From JBJXHC01 sp046160825 (GTDB lineage: Bacteria > Bacteroidota > Ignavibacteria > UBA10030 > UBA6906), in contig JBJXHC010000012.1 in assembly GCA_046160825.1 (NCBI GenBank), positions 1 through 59,005 of the forward strand: 59,005 nt of DNA, read 5' to 3'. The notes beneath the pieces are model-generated. The model worked only from the letters and a program-made list of their open reading frames with translations. It made no database searches and had not been told where the DNA came from. Positions 24,408 to 32,606 of this stretch are shown here, piece by piece. Both the position numbers and the translations under genes were made by a program. How positions within the stretch are numbered: position 1 is the stretch's first letter; every line of letters starts with the position of its first letter.

Positions 24408-25063
24408 ATCTTTATTGCATTCGCATCGTTCTTGTAAAGTTCGGGATACTGATGTGCAATCATCTTCATAAATCTTTTCTTCACCCGCCCATGATACACT
24501 TTAAGATGTTTCACCGGTTTACCGGTGTACTTCGCTATATCTTCGTAGGAAACATCAAGCGCTCTGCATCGCAGCAGCACACGTTCCCACGTCTCCAACC
24601 GATCCAGAACATCTGCAATCACCTGGAGTTTTTCCGACACCGACGGATCGTTTGGGTCTTCGCTCGCAGCATTTGTGTAGTCCCTTACAATCTTCCCGGC
24701 CACCTCTTTTTCAATCGGAGAATAGACGCCGTCATCCTCTACGCGGGATTCTTCGAATGATTCCATCAGAATCCCATGCACCGCCTGTCGCCGGAAATGC
24801 GTGCGTACCCTGTTCCGGAAAATAGTCATCACCCAGAGATGGAAGTCTCCATCCGTCCGCTTGAACTCGAACCCTTGAATCTTCTGGACAACTGTCAACA
24901 GCACATCACTCACCACTTCCTCCGCGTCCAACCGCGGGACATGGAAAACCCCAACGGCTTCACCGATGAGCTTATCCTGATAGATCTCAATGAGGCGCCG
25001 GCATCCAATAGGCTTTCCTGCCTTGAGTTCCTCCACAACCTGCTTGTTGGGGACTCTTGCCAT
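24404..25063 (-). CDS. RNA polymerase sigma factor, sigma-70 family (ECF-like)
   Basis: The 219-residue protein contains a region 2-like segment (DAEEVVSDVLLTVVQKIQGF, then FHLWVMTIFRNRVRTHFRR) and a C-terminal region 4-like HTH (LETWERVLLRCRALDVSYEDIAKYTGKPVKHLKVYHGRVKKR). The linker between them (about 100-148) is longer and more acidic than in typical ECF factors. ATG 25063 is used; a GTG two codons upstream is possible, and neither has a strong ribosome site. It leads the triad with the HTH and protease genes, 35 bases after the acyltransferase stop. Confidence 0.82.
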   Translation of the reverse strand: MARVPNKQVVEELKAGKPIGCRRLIEIYQDKLIGEAVGVFHVPRLDAEEVVSDVLLTVVQKIQGFEFKRTDGDFHLWVMTIFRNRVRTHFRRQAVHGILMESFEESRVEDDGVYSPIEKEVAGKIVRDYTNAASEDPNDPSVSEKLQVIADVLDRLETWERVLLRCRALDVSYEDIAKYTGKPVKHLKVYHGRVKKRFMKMIAHQYPELYKNDANAIKI

Positions 25064-25098
25064 ACGCACCCACTATAAGAAACGCAATCAGGTAACAG

Positions 25099-26301
25099 CT
25101 ATAAATAGCTCAGTAACGGGCTTTTGTTGCGGCGTTTTAGGCCCGCATACCAGCGACAGGCCGGGTAGAGCATGAGAATCACAGCTACCCACACCAGGTA
25201 CACTACAGGAAGGTCAAATCCGTATTCGCCCGGCCATTCCCATGGTGGCACATTGGCGGTCATGAAGCTTGGATCGTGATCGGTTATCATTGCCGCGATG
25301 TATGCAAGACCATGAATGAGTGGAAGATGAAGAACATAATAGAAAAACGGGACTCGCCCGAAGACAATAAAGAACTCAGCCACCCGGCCTTTTACTCTCT
25401 CCAGCAATGCCAGCGATGCAATTGCCGGACCAAGCGTCATCATCAGATACAAAAGGGATGGCGGATATTTTACGGTGTCAATAAAACTGAAGATTGTGAA
25501 CAAGAGGTCGCGTTGCGAAGTCCAAAGATTCGGATCCCCATACACATTCAACCAGCGCAACACAATGAATCCCAGTGCGAGGCCGAGGCCGAGGCGAAGC
25601 AGAGTTTTCCGCCGCTGCTTTTCTTCCAATTGCATTATAGCACCAAAGCCATACCCGGCGGCCATCACCCCGATCCACGGAATCAGCGGGTAGGCAGCCT
25701 CCATACCCATTCCCGAAGTGATCTCCACAAACCCACCTTCGTGCAGAATCATCCAGAGCCATGCAAAATTTCCGAACTGTTCCGGCTGTAGACCGTCGAG
25801 CGCATTGTGCAGCGCGACGATCGCAATGCCAACCGCGGTGATTACACCGACAGGAAGGAAAACAAGTCCTGCAAGACAAACCATCGACCACCCGATTGCC
25901 CAAATCACTTGTCCGACCATAAATGAATAGTCGAAATTGAACACCCAGCCGAACCGTACGATGGTGTGCTCGACAATGATCAACCAGATGCCGCGTGTAA
26001 GCAGGAACTTTGCAAGCTCCGGCTTGGATTTGCCTCGCGTGCCGGCGAGAAACGCTCCGGTGCCTGCAAGGAACACAAACGTCGGCGCGCAGAAATGTGT
26101 AATCCACCGCGTCATGTACAGTGCAGGCCATGTTTGCGTGAGATCGAGTGGGTAAAACCGGACGTTGGTAAAAAAATCCCGCACATGATCCAGCGCCATG
26201 ATCACCATAACAATTCCCCTGAGCATGTCAACGGAATCGAGACGATGGCTTTTGCCGGACGGTACAGTGGGTTCCATGGGATGTGCCGGATTCGGGTTCA
26301 T
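25099..26301 (-). CDS. DUF1624 / heparan-alpha-glucosaminide N-acetyltransferase-like membrane protein
   Basis: The 400-residue protein has about ten membrane helices. The first conserved block, RLDSVDMLRGIVMVIMALDHVRDFF, contains the RG..M..M..DH signature of the acyltransferase-related DUF1624/YeiB group, and the later FVFLAGTGAFL and FFYYVLHLPLIHG fit as well. These proteins are thought to move an acyl group across the membrane onto a sugar or similar acceptor, but few are characterised. A second in-frame Met lies eight codons downstream. The relation to the sigma operon downstream is only proximity. Confidence 0.82.
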   Translation of the reverse strand: MNPNPAHPMEPTVPSGKSHRLDSVDMLRGIVMVIMALDHVRDFFTNVRFYPLDLTQTWPALYMTRWITHFCAPTFVFLAGTGAFLAGTRGKSKPELAKFLLTRGIWLIIVEHTIVRFGWVFNFDYSFMVGQVIWAIGWSMVCLAGLVFLPVGVITAVGIAIVALHNALDGLQPEQFGNFAWLWMILHEGGFVEITSGMGMEAAYPLIPWIGVMAAGYGFGAIMQLEEKQRRKTLLRLGLGLALGFIVLRWLNVYGDPNLWTSQRDLLFTIFSFIDTVKYPPSLLYLMMTLGPAIASLALLERVKGRVAEFFIVFGRVPFFYYVLHLPLIHGLAYIAAMITDHDPSFMTANVPPWEWPGEYGFDLPVVYLVWVAVILMLYPACRWYAGLKRRNKSPLLSYL

Positions 26302-26381
26302 GGTGCCATTCAGAGATGAAAGAACGGATGAAATACGAGGGCAAGGTTACTGAGATAATTCGAGATTGTCAAGTAGAGCAC

Positions 26382-26425
26382 AAAAAGAGGAAACCGGACA
26401 GGTTGGTCAGGCCGGTCCGGCTTCC
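26382..26425 (-). terminator. rho-independent terminator of the DinB-family gene
   Basis: On the minus strand an 11-bp stem, GGAAGCCGGAC with GTCCGGTTTCC (one G-T pair), encloses a 15-base loop and is followed by TCTTTTTG. It lies 80 bases beyond the DinB stop and just upstream of the acyltransferase gene. The rest of 26302-26504 shows nothing more. Confidence 0.75.
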
Positions 26426-26504
26426 GGGAGGAGAGATGTGATTGTTACTGGTCACCGTATTAGACTACGGCTGCGGCCAAAAGGTTGACACCGTTTGAAA
26501 AACC

Positions 26505-26990
26505 TTATCCTCTATACAGTGTACCGGTATGAACATTGATGTCCAGCGCCTTGAGGCTCAGGTGCAATTCCATGAGATGATGAATATGATGCTCAATGAT
26601 AAAAGCGCTATACCTCCAGATTAGGCGCTTCCCGAATTGTGGCGTTTCAACCTCACCGGTCTGGAACCGCTCGTCCCCCAGAGCTAGCACCTGCTGTCTG
26701 AATTTCGCCGCAACGGATTCAAACAGGTGTACCGCTTCGTCAACAGTGGAGCTTGGCTGTCGCCGGTTGCTCACGAGTATCTCGCGCATGGATTTCAGCG
26801 GCAGTTCTTCGCCAGCGATAACCTTCCCGTTGAATCCGAGAGACTTGGGAATGTGGTCGATCAACTGCCCAAGTGCAAAGGATCGAGGTGTGATCTTCCA
26901 ATCGAGCTTGTCCGGCGGAACCAGTTTGAACATCGGCACGGTCGGCGCGACGACTTCCTCAAACCAGGAGAGGTATTGTTGGGTGGTCAT
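26505..26990 (-). CDS. DinB family protein
   Basis: The 161-residue four-helix-bundle protein of the DinB/YfiT type is a potential metal-dependent thiol transferase or hydrolase scaffold. Supporting pattern: an N-terminal helix with YLSWFEEVVAP, the segment FALGQLIDHIPKS carrying the first His, and a C-terminal helix with IIEHHIHHLMELHLSL carrying the remaining histidines. The start at 26990 (MTTQQYLSW) matches the usual beginning of the family; an open frame of 29 codons upstream lacks similarity. It is divergent from the propeller-amidohydrolase gene. Confidence 0.78.
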   Translation of the reverse strand: MTTQQYLSWFEEVVAPTVPMFKLVPPDKLDWKITPRSFALGQLIDHIPKSLGFNGKVIAGEELPLKSMREILVSNRRQPSSTVDEAVHLFESVAAKFRQQVLALGDERFQTGEVETPQFGKRLIWRYSAFIIEHHIHHLMELHLSLKALDINVHTGTLYRG

Positions 26991-27077
26991 GGCAATCCAT
27001 TGTTGTGGCGTACACAAGATTTTATCTATTGCCCACCGAAAATGCAATACCCTGCCGCCTATTCTCTCTCCCCTCAA

Positions 27078-27140
27078 CTCTCCGCTCTCCGCTTTCCGCT
27101 CTCCGCTCTCCGCTTTCCGCTTTCAACTCTCCGCTTTTCA
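27078..27140. repeat. heptanucleotide tandem array in a divergent promoter region
   Basis: Nine 7-base units lie in perfect phase, six of them CTCTCCG or CTTTCCG from 27078 to 27119, then three more degenerate copies to 27140. The plus strand is nearly all pyrimidine and the C/T-rich tract continues to about 27190. The array lies between the DinB start (26990) and the amidohydrolase start (27248). Confidence 0.85.
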
Positions 27141-27247
27141 CTTCCCATTTCGCCTTTCGCTTTTCCAATTTTTCTCCTTGCCTCCCCTCATTCTTCTTCC
27201 TATTTTGTGTCACATCTTTTCATCACCAACCCCAAGAAGGAACCTTT

Positions 27248-30200
27248 ATGCTGCGCGCGCTCTTTGTAGCCTGCCTACTCGTTTGTCTATCGGCCCCGGC
27301 ACTTGCCGCCGATTCAACCAAGACTGTTTCCGACTCCACGGCAAAGAAGGATGATAAAGCTGAGAAATGGGATATTACCGCATCTCACGGCCCGACTCGT
27401 GACATAGAATTCGAGACGACCGAGGGAACATGGATGGCAGCGGATGTCAGTCCGGATGGAAAGCAAATCGTCTTCGATCTCCTCGGCGATATTTTCATCA
27501 TGCCGATTGATGGAGGCGATGCGACGCTGCTCCTCGGTGGACCGGCATACGAGGTGCAACCGCGGTTCAGTCCTGACGGAAAGAAAATCTCCTACACCAG
27601 CGATCGCGAGGGTTGCGACAATATCTGGGTGATGGATGTGGATGGAAAGAATACACATTCAATCACCAAGGAAAAAGACCGCCAAACCAACAATGCGGTG
27701 TGGACACCGGACGGACAATACTTGATCGCACGAAAACACTATCGCAATACACGCTCGCTCGGTGCCGGTGAAATGTGGATGTACCACATCAGTGGAGGCG
27801 ACGGTGTGCAACTGACCAAGCGACGCAACTGGCAGCAGAATGCCGCCGACCCTGAGATCTCCCCGGATGGACGTTACCTCTATTATGATGAAGACGTGAG
27901 TCCCGGAGGCGGATTCGATTACAACCGCGATCCATACGGTACGATCTATGTGATTCACCGGCTCGATAGAGAAACCGGCAAGAGTCAGCGCTTTGTTACG
28001 GGTAGCGGCGGATCAGTGAGACCTGTGATTTCTCCTGACGGCAAACTGTTGGCCTTCGTGCGCCGTGTCCGGTTGAACTCGGTTCTCTATCTCCGCAACA
28101 TGGAAACAGGCGAAGAGTGGCCTGTGTACGATCAGCTCAGTCGTGATGCGCAGGAAACCTGGTCGATCTTCGGTCTCTATCCGGGCTTCTCATGGACGCC
28201 CGACGGAAAACATATCGTCATCTGGGCAAAGGGAAAACTCCGGAAAGTGGATGTTGCAAAGAAACAGGCGACGGAGATTCCATTCAAAGCAAAAATAAAG
28301 CAGAGTGTAACAGAACCTCTTCGCTTTGCACAAGAAGTCTCACCAGATCGTTTTGATGTAAAGATGTTGCGATGGGTTACCACTTCGCCCGACGGCAAGT
28401 CTGTTGTCTACAATGCACTCGGACATCTCTACATAAAACAACTCCCTAACAGTGAACCAAAGCGTCTCACGACGGATGAACATTTTGAATTTTATCCTTC
28501 ATTCTCTTCCGACGGAAAGTGGATTGTCTATTCTACATGGACAGATAAAGACAAAGGTGCGGTGTACAAAGTAAAATCGTCGGGCGGAGATGGAACAAAG
28601 CTAACGAGAGTAAAAAGCACCTACACGGAGCCGTCATTCTCTCGCGATGGACAGCGCGTGGTCTTCGTGAAGAATAACGGCGACGCACTGCGTGGAGGAA
28701 CTTACAGCAACGATCCGGGCGTGTATTGGATTTCCGCGGAAGGTGGAGAGGCAACGCTCATCACCGAGGAAGGGTTCAGCCCGAGATTCAATAAGAAGGG
28801 AGACCGCGTCTTCCTGACGTCGGGCGAAGGTGAAAAGACCGCACTCATCAGCGTCAACCTGACGGGTGGAGACCGCCGCGTTCATCTCACATCAGCGAAC
28901 GCACAACAGATCGTCCCCTCACCCGATGAACAGTGGGTCGCATTCACCGAACGCTACAACTCCTACATTGCAACACTGCCAATGACAGGACAAGCAGTGG
29001 ATATCGGCCCAAGCACCAGCGATTTTCCCGTCAAACGTATTACCCGCGACGCGGGCATGTATCTGCATTGGTCGGGAGATAGCAAAACGGTGAACTGGTC
29101 CCTTGGACCGGAGTTGTTTTCGCGTGCGCTCACCAACACGTTCACATTTGTTGAAGGCGCGCCGGATAGCGTACAGGAAAAACCGGATACCACCGGCACA
29201 TATATCGGATTCAAGGCGCAGACCGACGTTCCCACAGGAAGTATTGCTCTCGTTGGCGCGACGGTGATTTCGATGAAGGGAGATGAAGTAATTCAGAATG
29301 CGACGATTCTTGTCGAGCGCAACCGTATCAAAGCCATCGGCGCGGCTGGTTCAGTCACAGTTCCCTCCGGATCAAAGACTATTGATGTGAAGGGAAAGTT
29401 CATCATGCCGGGGATCATCGACGTTCATGCGCATGGACCTGCAGGCAGCATCGGGATTACACCTGAACAGAACTGGGCGTTCTATGCAAACGTTGCATTC
29501 GGCGTAACAACGGAACATGATCCATCAAACGACACAGAAGAAATTTTTGCAAGCTCGGAGATGATTAAAGCAGGGCTTACCGTCGGGCCTCGCCTCTATT
29601 CCACCGGGACAATTCTTTACGGGGCTGAAGGAAGTTTCAAGGCAGTTGTCAATAGTCTTGACGATGCTCGTTCTCATTTACGTAGATTAAAAGCCGTTGG
29701 CGCATTCAGTGTGAAGAGCTACAACCAGCCCCGCCGCGATCAACGTCAGCAGGTGATTCAAGCTGGACGTGAGTTGCAAATGATGGTCGTACCCGAAGGC
29801 GGCTCCACCCTCTTCTGGAATATCACGCAAATCCTCGACGGCCACACGGGCATCGAGCATTCGTTGCCGGTCTCGCCGTTGTACAAGGATGTTGTCACAC
29901 TGTTTGGACGCAGCGGCGTCGGTTACACACCAACATTTGTCGTCAGCTACGGCGGACTGATGGGCGAGAACTACTGGTACGCCAACACAAAGGTGTGGGA
30001 GAATGAACGACTCCTCACGTACGTCCCACGCACAATCATTGACGGACGATCACGCAGAAGAACTCTTGCCAACGACGACGACTGGAACCACATCGACAAC
30101 GCAAAGAGTGCGAAGGCAATCGTTGATGCAGGTGGCAAAGCACAACTGGGGGCACACGGACAATTGCAGGGACTCGGCGCGCACTGGGAACTCTGGAGCT

Positions 30201-30511
30201 TTGTACAAGGAGGCATGTCACCGATGGAAGCAATACGTTGCGCCACGTTCAATGGTGCGTATTACATCGGCATGGAGAAAGATCTCGGCTCACTCGAACC
30301 CGGCAAACTCGCCGACATGATCGTCATGGAGAAAAACCCTCTCGACAACATCCGCAACAGCGAGAGTATCACGCACGTGATGTTGAACGGACGATTGTAC
30401 GATGCAGCAACGATGAATGAAGTCGGGACACGAGCAAAATCCCGTGCGCCGTTCTTCTGGGAAGGTGGGATGGATCCGGGTGCAGTCGGGATCGAAACAG
30501 AACTAGACTAG
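27248..30511 (+). CDS. exported propeller-amidohydrolase fusion protein
   Basis: The 1087-residue protein starts MLRALFVACLLVCLSAPALA, a clear signal peptide. AAGGA six bases upstream of 27248 fixes the start; the longer open frame runs through a C/T-rich repeat. TolB/PD40 repeats fill roughly residues 50-640 (VSPDGKQIVFD, FSPDGKKISYTS, WTPDGKHIVIW). The C-terminal 430 residues are a metal-dependent amidohydrolase: GIIDVHAHGPAG, VKSYNQPRR, GIEHSLP, GAHGQLQGLGAHWE and a closing SLEPGKLADMIV. Members are probably periplasmic hydrolases of cyclic amides or peptides; the substrate is unknown. It is monocistronic. Confidence 0.9.
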   Translation: MLRALFVACLLVCLSAPALAADSTKTVSDSTAKKDDKAEKWDITASHGPTRDIEFETTEGTWMAADVSPDGKQIVFDLLGDIFIMPIDGGDATLLLGGPAYEVQPRFSPDGKKISYTSDREGCDNIWVMDVDGKNTHSITKEKDRQTNNAVWTPDGQYLIARKHYRNTRSLGAGEMWMYHISGGDGVQLTKRRNWQQNAADPEISPDGRYLYYDEDVSPGGGFDYNRDPYGTIYVIHRLDRETGKSQRFVTGSGGSVRPVISPDGKLLAFVRRVRLNSVLYLRNMETGEEWPVYDQLSRDAQETWSIFGLYPGFSWTPDGKHIVIWAKGKLRKVDVAKKQATEIPFKAKIKQSVTEPLRFAQEVSPDRFDVKMLRWVTTSPDGKSVVYNALGHLYIKQLPNSEPKRLTTDEHFEFYPSFSSDGKWIVYSTWTDKDKGAVYKVKSSGGDGTKLTRVKSTYTEPSFSRDGQRVVFVKNNGDALRGGTYSNDPGVYWISAEGGEATLITEEGFSPRFNKKGDRVFLTSGEGEKTALISVNLTGGDRRVHLTSANAQQIVPSPDEQWVAFTERYNSYIATLPMTGQAVDIGPSTSDFPVKRITRDAGMYLHWSGDSKTVNWSLGPELFSRALTNTFTFVEGAPDSVQEKPDTTGTYIGFKAQTDVPTGSIALVGATVISMKGDEVIQNATILVERNRIKAIGAAGSVTVPSGSKTIDVKGKFIMPGIIDVHAHGPAGSIGITPEQNWAFYANVAFGVTTEHDPSNDTEEIFASSEMIKAGLTVGPRLYSTGTILYGAEGSFKAVVNSLDDARSHLRRLKAVGAFSVKSYNQPRRDQRQQVIQAGRELQMMVVPEGGSTLFWNITQILDGHTGIEHSLPVSPLYKDVVTLFGRSGVGYTPTFVVSYGGLMGENYWYANTKVWENERLLTYVPRTIIDGRSRRRTLANDDDWNHIDNAKSAKAIVDAGGKAQLGAHGQLQGLGAHWELWSFVQGGMSPMEAIRCATFNGAYYIGMEKDLGSLEPGKLADMIVMEKNPLDNIRNSESITHVMLNGRLYDAATMNEVGTRAKSRAPFFWEGGMDPGAVGIETELD

Positions 30512-30521
30512 ATGAGGAAAC

Positions 30522-30557
30522 TCCTGTTAGGGCTGAATATATTCAGCCCTAACAGGA
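30522..30557. repeat. perfect 36-bp palindrome between convergent genes
   Basis: Both strands read the same through TCCTGTTAGGGCTGAATA and its exact complement, an 18-bp stem with no loop. It sits 11 bases after the amidohydrolase stop and 33 bases from the stop of the convergent NTF2-like gene. No T-run follows on either side, so it is either a shared transcript-end hairpin or a REP-like element. Confidence 0.8.
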
Positions 30558-30589
30558 TTGTGTAAAGAGGAAGTTCAGCCCCAAATGTT

Positions 30590-31015
30590 TTACTTGACCG
30601 AAGGATAATACCACACGCGTTTTATCTTTCCCTCCACCACTTCATACACTCCAATTGACGCCTGGGTTTTCTCGCCGTTTTTCCCTTGCCAGCGCACGCG
30701 TTCGCGCATCGACACAAATGGTCCGTTCGCTATAGCGTCTTCCATGGTCGAAACAACTGTGGGCAGTGATCGGAAGTAACCGGTCAGCCATTTGCCGAGT
30801 TCCTCCTTCCCTGCCAGATCCTTCGCCATTGAATCTCCTGCAACAGTAAACCAGACAACATCGTCCGTTACTAACTTCAGCATGGCTTCTGTGTCATGAG
30901 CGTTGAACGCGGCGAAAAGGGCTTCGACGGTTGCCATGCTCGCCGAATCGACTGGAGCGGCATCCAACACGGAAAAGGATAAAAGAACAAGAACCAACAT
31001 TATCAGTGTTCTCAT
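30590..31015 (-). CDS. exported NTF2-like (SnoaL-type) protein
   Basis: The 141-residue protein has a signal peptide (MRTLIMLVLVLLSFSVLDA) and an NTF2-like cone fold. The pattern VEALFAAFNAHDTEAMLKLVTDDVVWF, a later GKEELGKWL, and the closing YEVVEGKIKRVWYY are typical of SnoaL-type small enzymes or binding proteins. The substrate is unknown. Its ATG overlaps the stop of the monooxygenase reading frame (ATGA), making it the last gene of the four-gene operon. Confidence 0.8.
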   Translation of the reverse strand: MRTLIMLVLVLLSFSVLDAAPVDSASMATVEALFAAFNAHDTEAMLKLVTDDVVWFTVAGDSMAKDLAGKEELGKWLTGYFRSLPTVVSTMEDAIANGPFVSMRERVRWQGKNGEKTQASIGVYEVVEGKIKRVWYYPSVK

Positions 31016-31316
31016 GTATTCACCTCAAATCTCCCGATGATTAATTCCTCTTGGGTAAGCAAATCACATTGTACGTCAAGTGCCTCATATTCCGATCGAT
31101 ACTGGGCACGAAAAGCATCATACGCCTCCTGCGATACCCAGCGATCAATGGTGAGGTAATCACCGGGGGGTGAGCATCGCGCAGGAGTTCTGTTCCAAGA
31201 TACTCCTTGCTGTTCCGGAACAGTTCGGTCCACGCGCCTTTCGGGCCGTAGGCATTTTCAAACTCAGTTTCTTTGCCGGTATGGGCCTTGAATCTCCAGA
31301 TAACTACCATCATCAC
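31012..31316 (-). pseudogene. antibiotic biosynthesis monooxygenase-type protein, frameshifted
   Basis: Two overlapping frames join into one ABM-domain protein of about 100 residues. The first, from ATG 31316, gives MVVIWRFKAHTGKETEFENAY and continues to TELLRDAHPP. The second continues GDYLTIDRWVSQEAYDAF to RFEVNT at 31012. The break is at a run of six C on the coding strand (plus-strand G's 31165-31170); one more C would restore the frame. This may be a real mutation or a homopolymer sequencing error. Neighbour overlaps (ATGA with the NTF2 gene, four bases from the kinase stop) suggest the gene was recently intact. Confidence 0.75.
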
Positions 31317-31320
31317 CCTC

Positions 31321-32154
31321 CTAGAATTTCCCCCATTTTGCCTCGAATGCTTTTCTATTCCGGAGGGTCCGCTCCTTCCTCGCTTCCGCGCTTTCCAGAG
31401 GAATCGTATCGAGTGCTGCGAGTCTCCGTTTCATCACGGTGCCTGATTCACGCAACAGTTTCGTAAGCCCGAAGAGCACTCTCCCCTTTACCATCGCTGG
31501 ATCAATCAACCATTCATCCGGTGTTGAATCCACGACCTCTTTGACATGTGCCGAATCGAGCAAGAAGACACTTTCAGCAAGCTCATTGGCGGGGACGTAG
31601 AACGGATGCCGACGTACCTGTGTCAACAACGCATGCTCGGAATGCACCTGACCACTCACCAACATCTTGATTGCCATTGCGGTTGTCCAATCGATGCAAC
31701 ACAACTTGTCATTGGCGAACAGCATGTTGGGATTGAGATCGGTCCGGTCGATATTCAAAAGGAGAACGTCGAATTGATAAATCAAATCCTTCATCACCCG
31801 ATCAACGGCATCACCGCGGGTTACATCAAACGGAACAGCGCCTTCGATATACTCAAGAGCAAGATTGACACCGACGCTTCTCGTAATCAGGTCATTAATT
31901 TCCGGGTCCTGTGCGTCATGAAGGAGATCGGGAGTAATATTGATAAGACATGTCGTCGGAACAGGTACACCGGCGATACGGGCAAGGTGCAGACTTATCC
32001 ATTCTACTGCGTTTGCCGTCGGGCCTTCACCCGTACATTTCCATTTCACCACGCATCGCAATCCGGATGTCGTCTCGACCAACACCGGTAATGAGGAGCC
32101 GCTCCGGAAATCGGAGATGATCCTGCGCGCCGTGAGGACGGGAGGATGAGTCAC
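31321..32154 (-). CDS. HipA-like kinase-domain protein
   Basis: The 277-residue protein resembles the HipA C-terminal kinase fold. CVVKWK carries a candidate ATP-binding lysine (Lys37). NIDRTDLNPNML gives the catalytic-loop Asp136 and Asn141, and CIDWTTAM supplies the metal-binding Asp155. It lacks the HipA N-terminal subdomain, as in short stand-alone members. The GTG start overlaps the DUF2277 stop. No HipB-type HTH antitoxin or DUF3037 partner adjoins it, so a toxin role is not supported by context. The target is unknown. Confidence 0.75.
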   Translation of the reverse strand: MTHPPVLTARRIISDFRSGSSLPVLVETTSGLRCVVKWKCTGEGPTANAVEWISLHLARIAGVPVPTTCLINITPDLLHDAQDPEINDLITRSVGVNLALEYIEGAVPFDVTRGDAVDRVMKDLIYQFDVLLLNIDRTDLNPNMLFANDKLCCIDWTTAMAIKMLVSGQVHSEHALLTQVRRHPFYVPANELAESVFLLDSAHVKEVVDSTPDEWLIDPAMVKGRVLFGLTKLLRESGTVMKRRLAALDTIPLESAEARKERTLRNRKAFEAKWGKF

Positions 32155-32435
32155 GCGTGCTTTGGTTGAGTACCGAACCGTTGGGCGGAGCGTTCGCGTG
32201 CGCGCGCTGCCTCAATCTCGCGATTCCGCGGCTCGGCCTGGGTCACGAGCGAATCAACAAGAGTACGGGCAACCACCGCCACGTCATTAACGGCCCGATC
32301 AAACGCCGCCTCGTTTGCTTTCGATGGTTTGGTGAAGCCGCTCAGTTTTCGCACAAACTGTACCGACGATGCGCGGATTTCCTCGTCGGTGGCTGGTGGG
32401 TCGAAATTGAACAGTGGTTTAATATTCCTGCACAT
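32151..32435 (-). CDS. DUF2277 family protein
   Basis: This 94-residue protein begins MCRNIKPLFNFDPPATDEEI and continues VRKLSGFTKPSKANEAAFDRAV, the conserved core of DUF2277. No biochemical function is known. A GAGGAA ribosome site stands four bases before the ATG. It leads an operon with the HipA-like kinase, the monooxygenase-like gene and the NTF2-like gene. The 171 bases upstream to the oxidoreductase stop contain no supported gene. Confidence 0.85.
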   Translation of the reverse strand: MCRNIKPLFNFDPPATDEEIRASSVQFVRKLSGFTKPSKANEAAFDRAVNDVAVVARTLVDSLVTQAEPRNREIEAARARERSAQRFGTQPKHA

Positions 32436-32606
32436 GGTTCCTCACGTTTTTTATTGATGCAATGCCGGAACTTCCTTGAACGAACATGAATTTCTTATGG
32501 AATGGATCCATATCTCCAGGTCTGATGGAGTACAACACCATCTTCAGCATGCCCACGAGGCATATCTGACCGCGGCCGTGCACAAAAGAATCCAGGACCG
32601 TGCCGC

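Noticed and set aside
27005..27247. In-frame upstream extension of the propeller-amidohydrolase gene
   Set aside because: It translates the heptamer/pyrimidine-rich repeat, whereas 27248 has a good ribosome site and starts a classical signal peptide.
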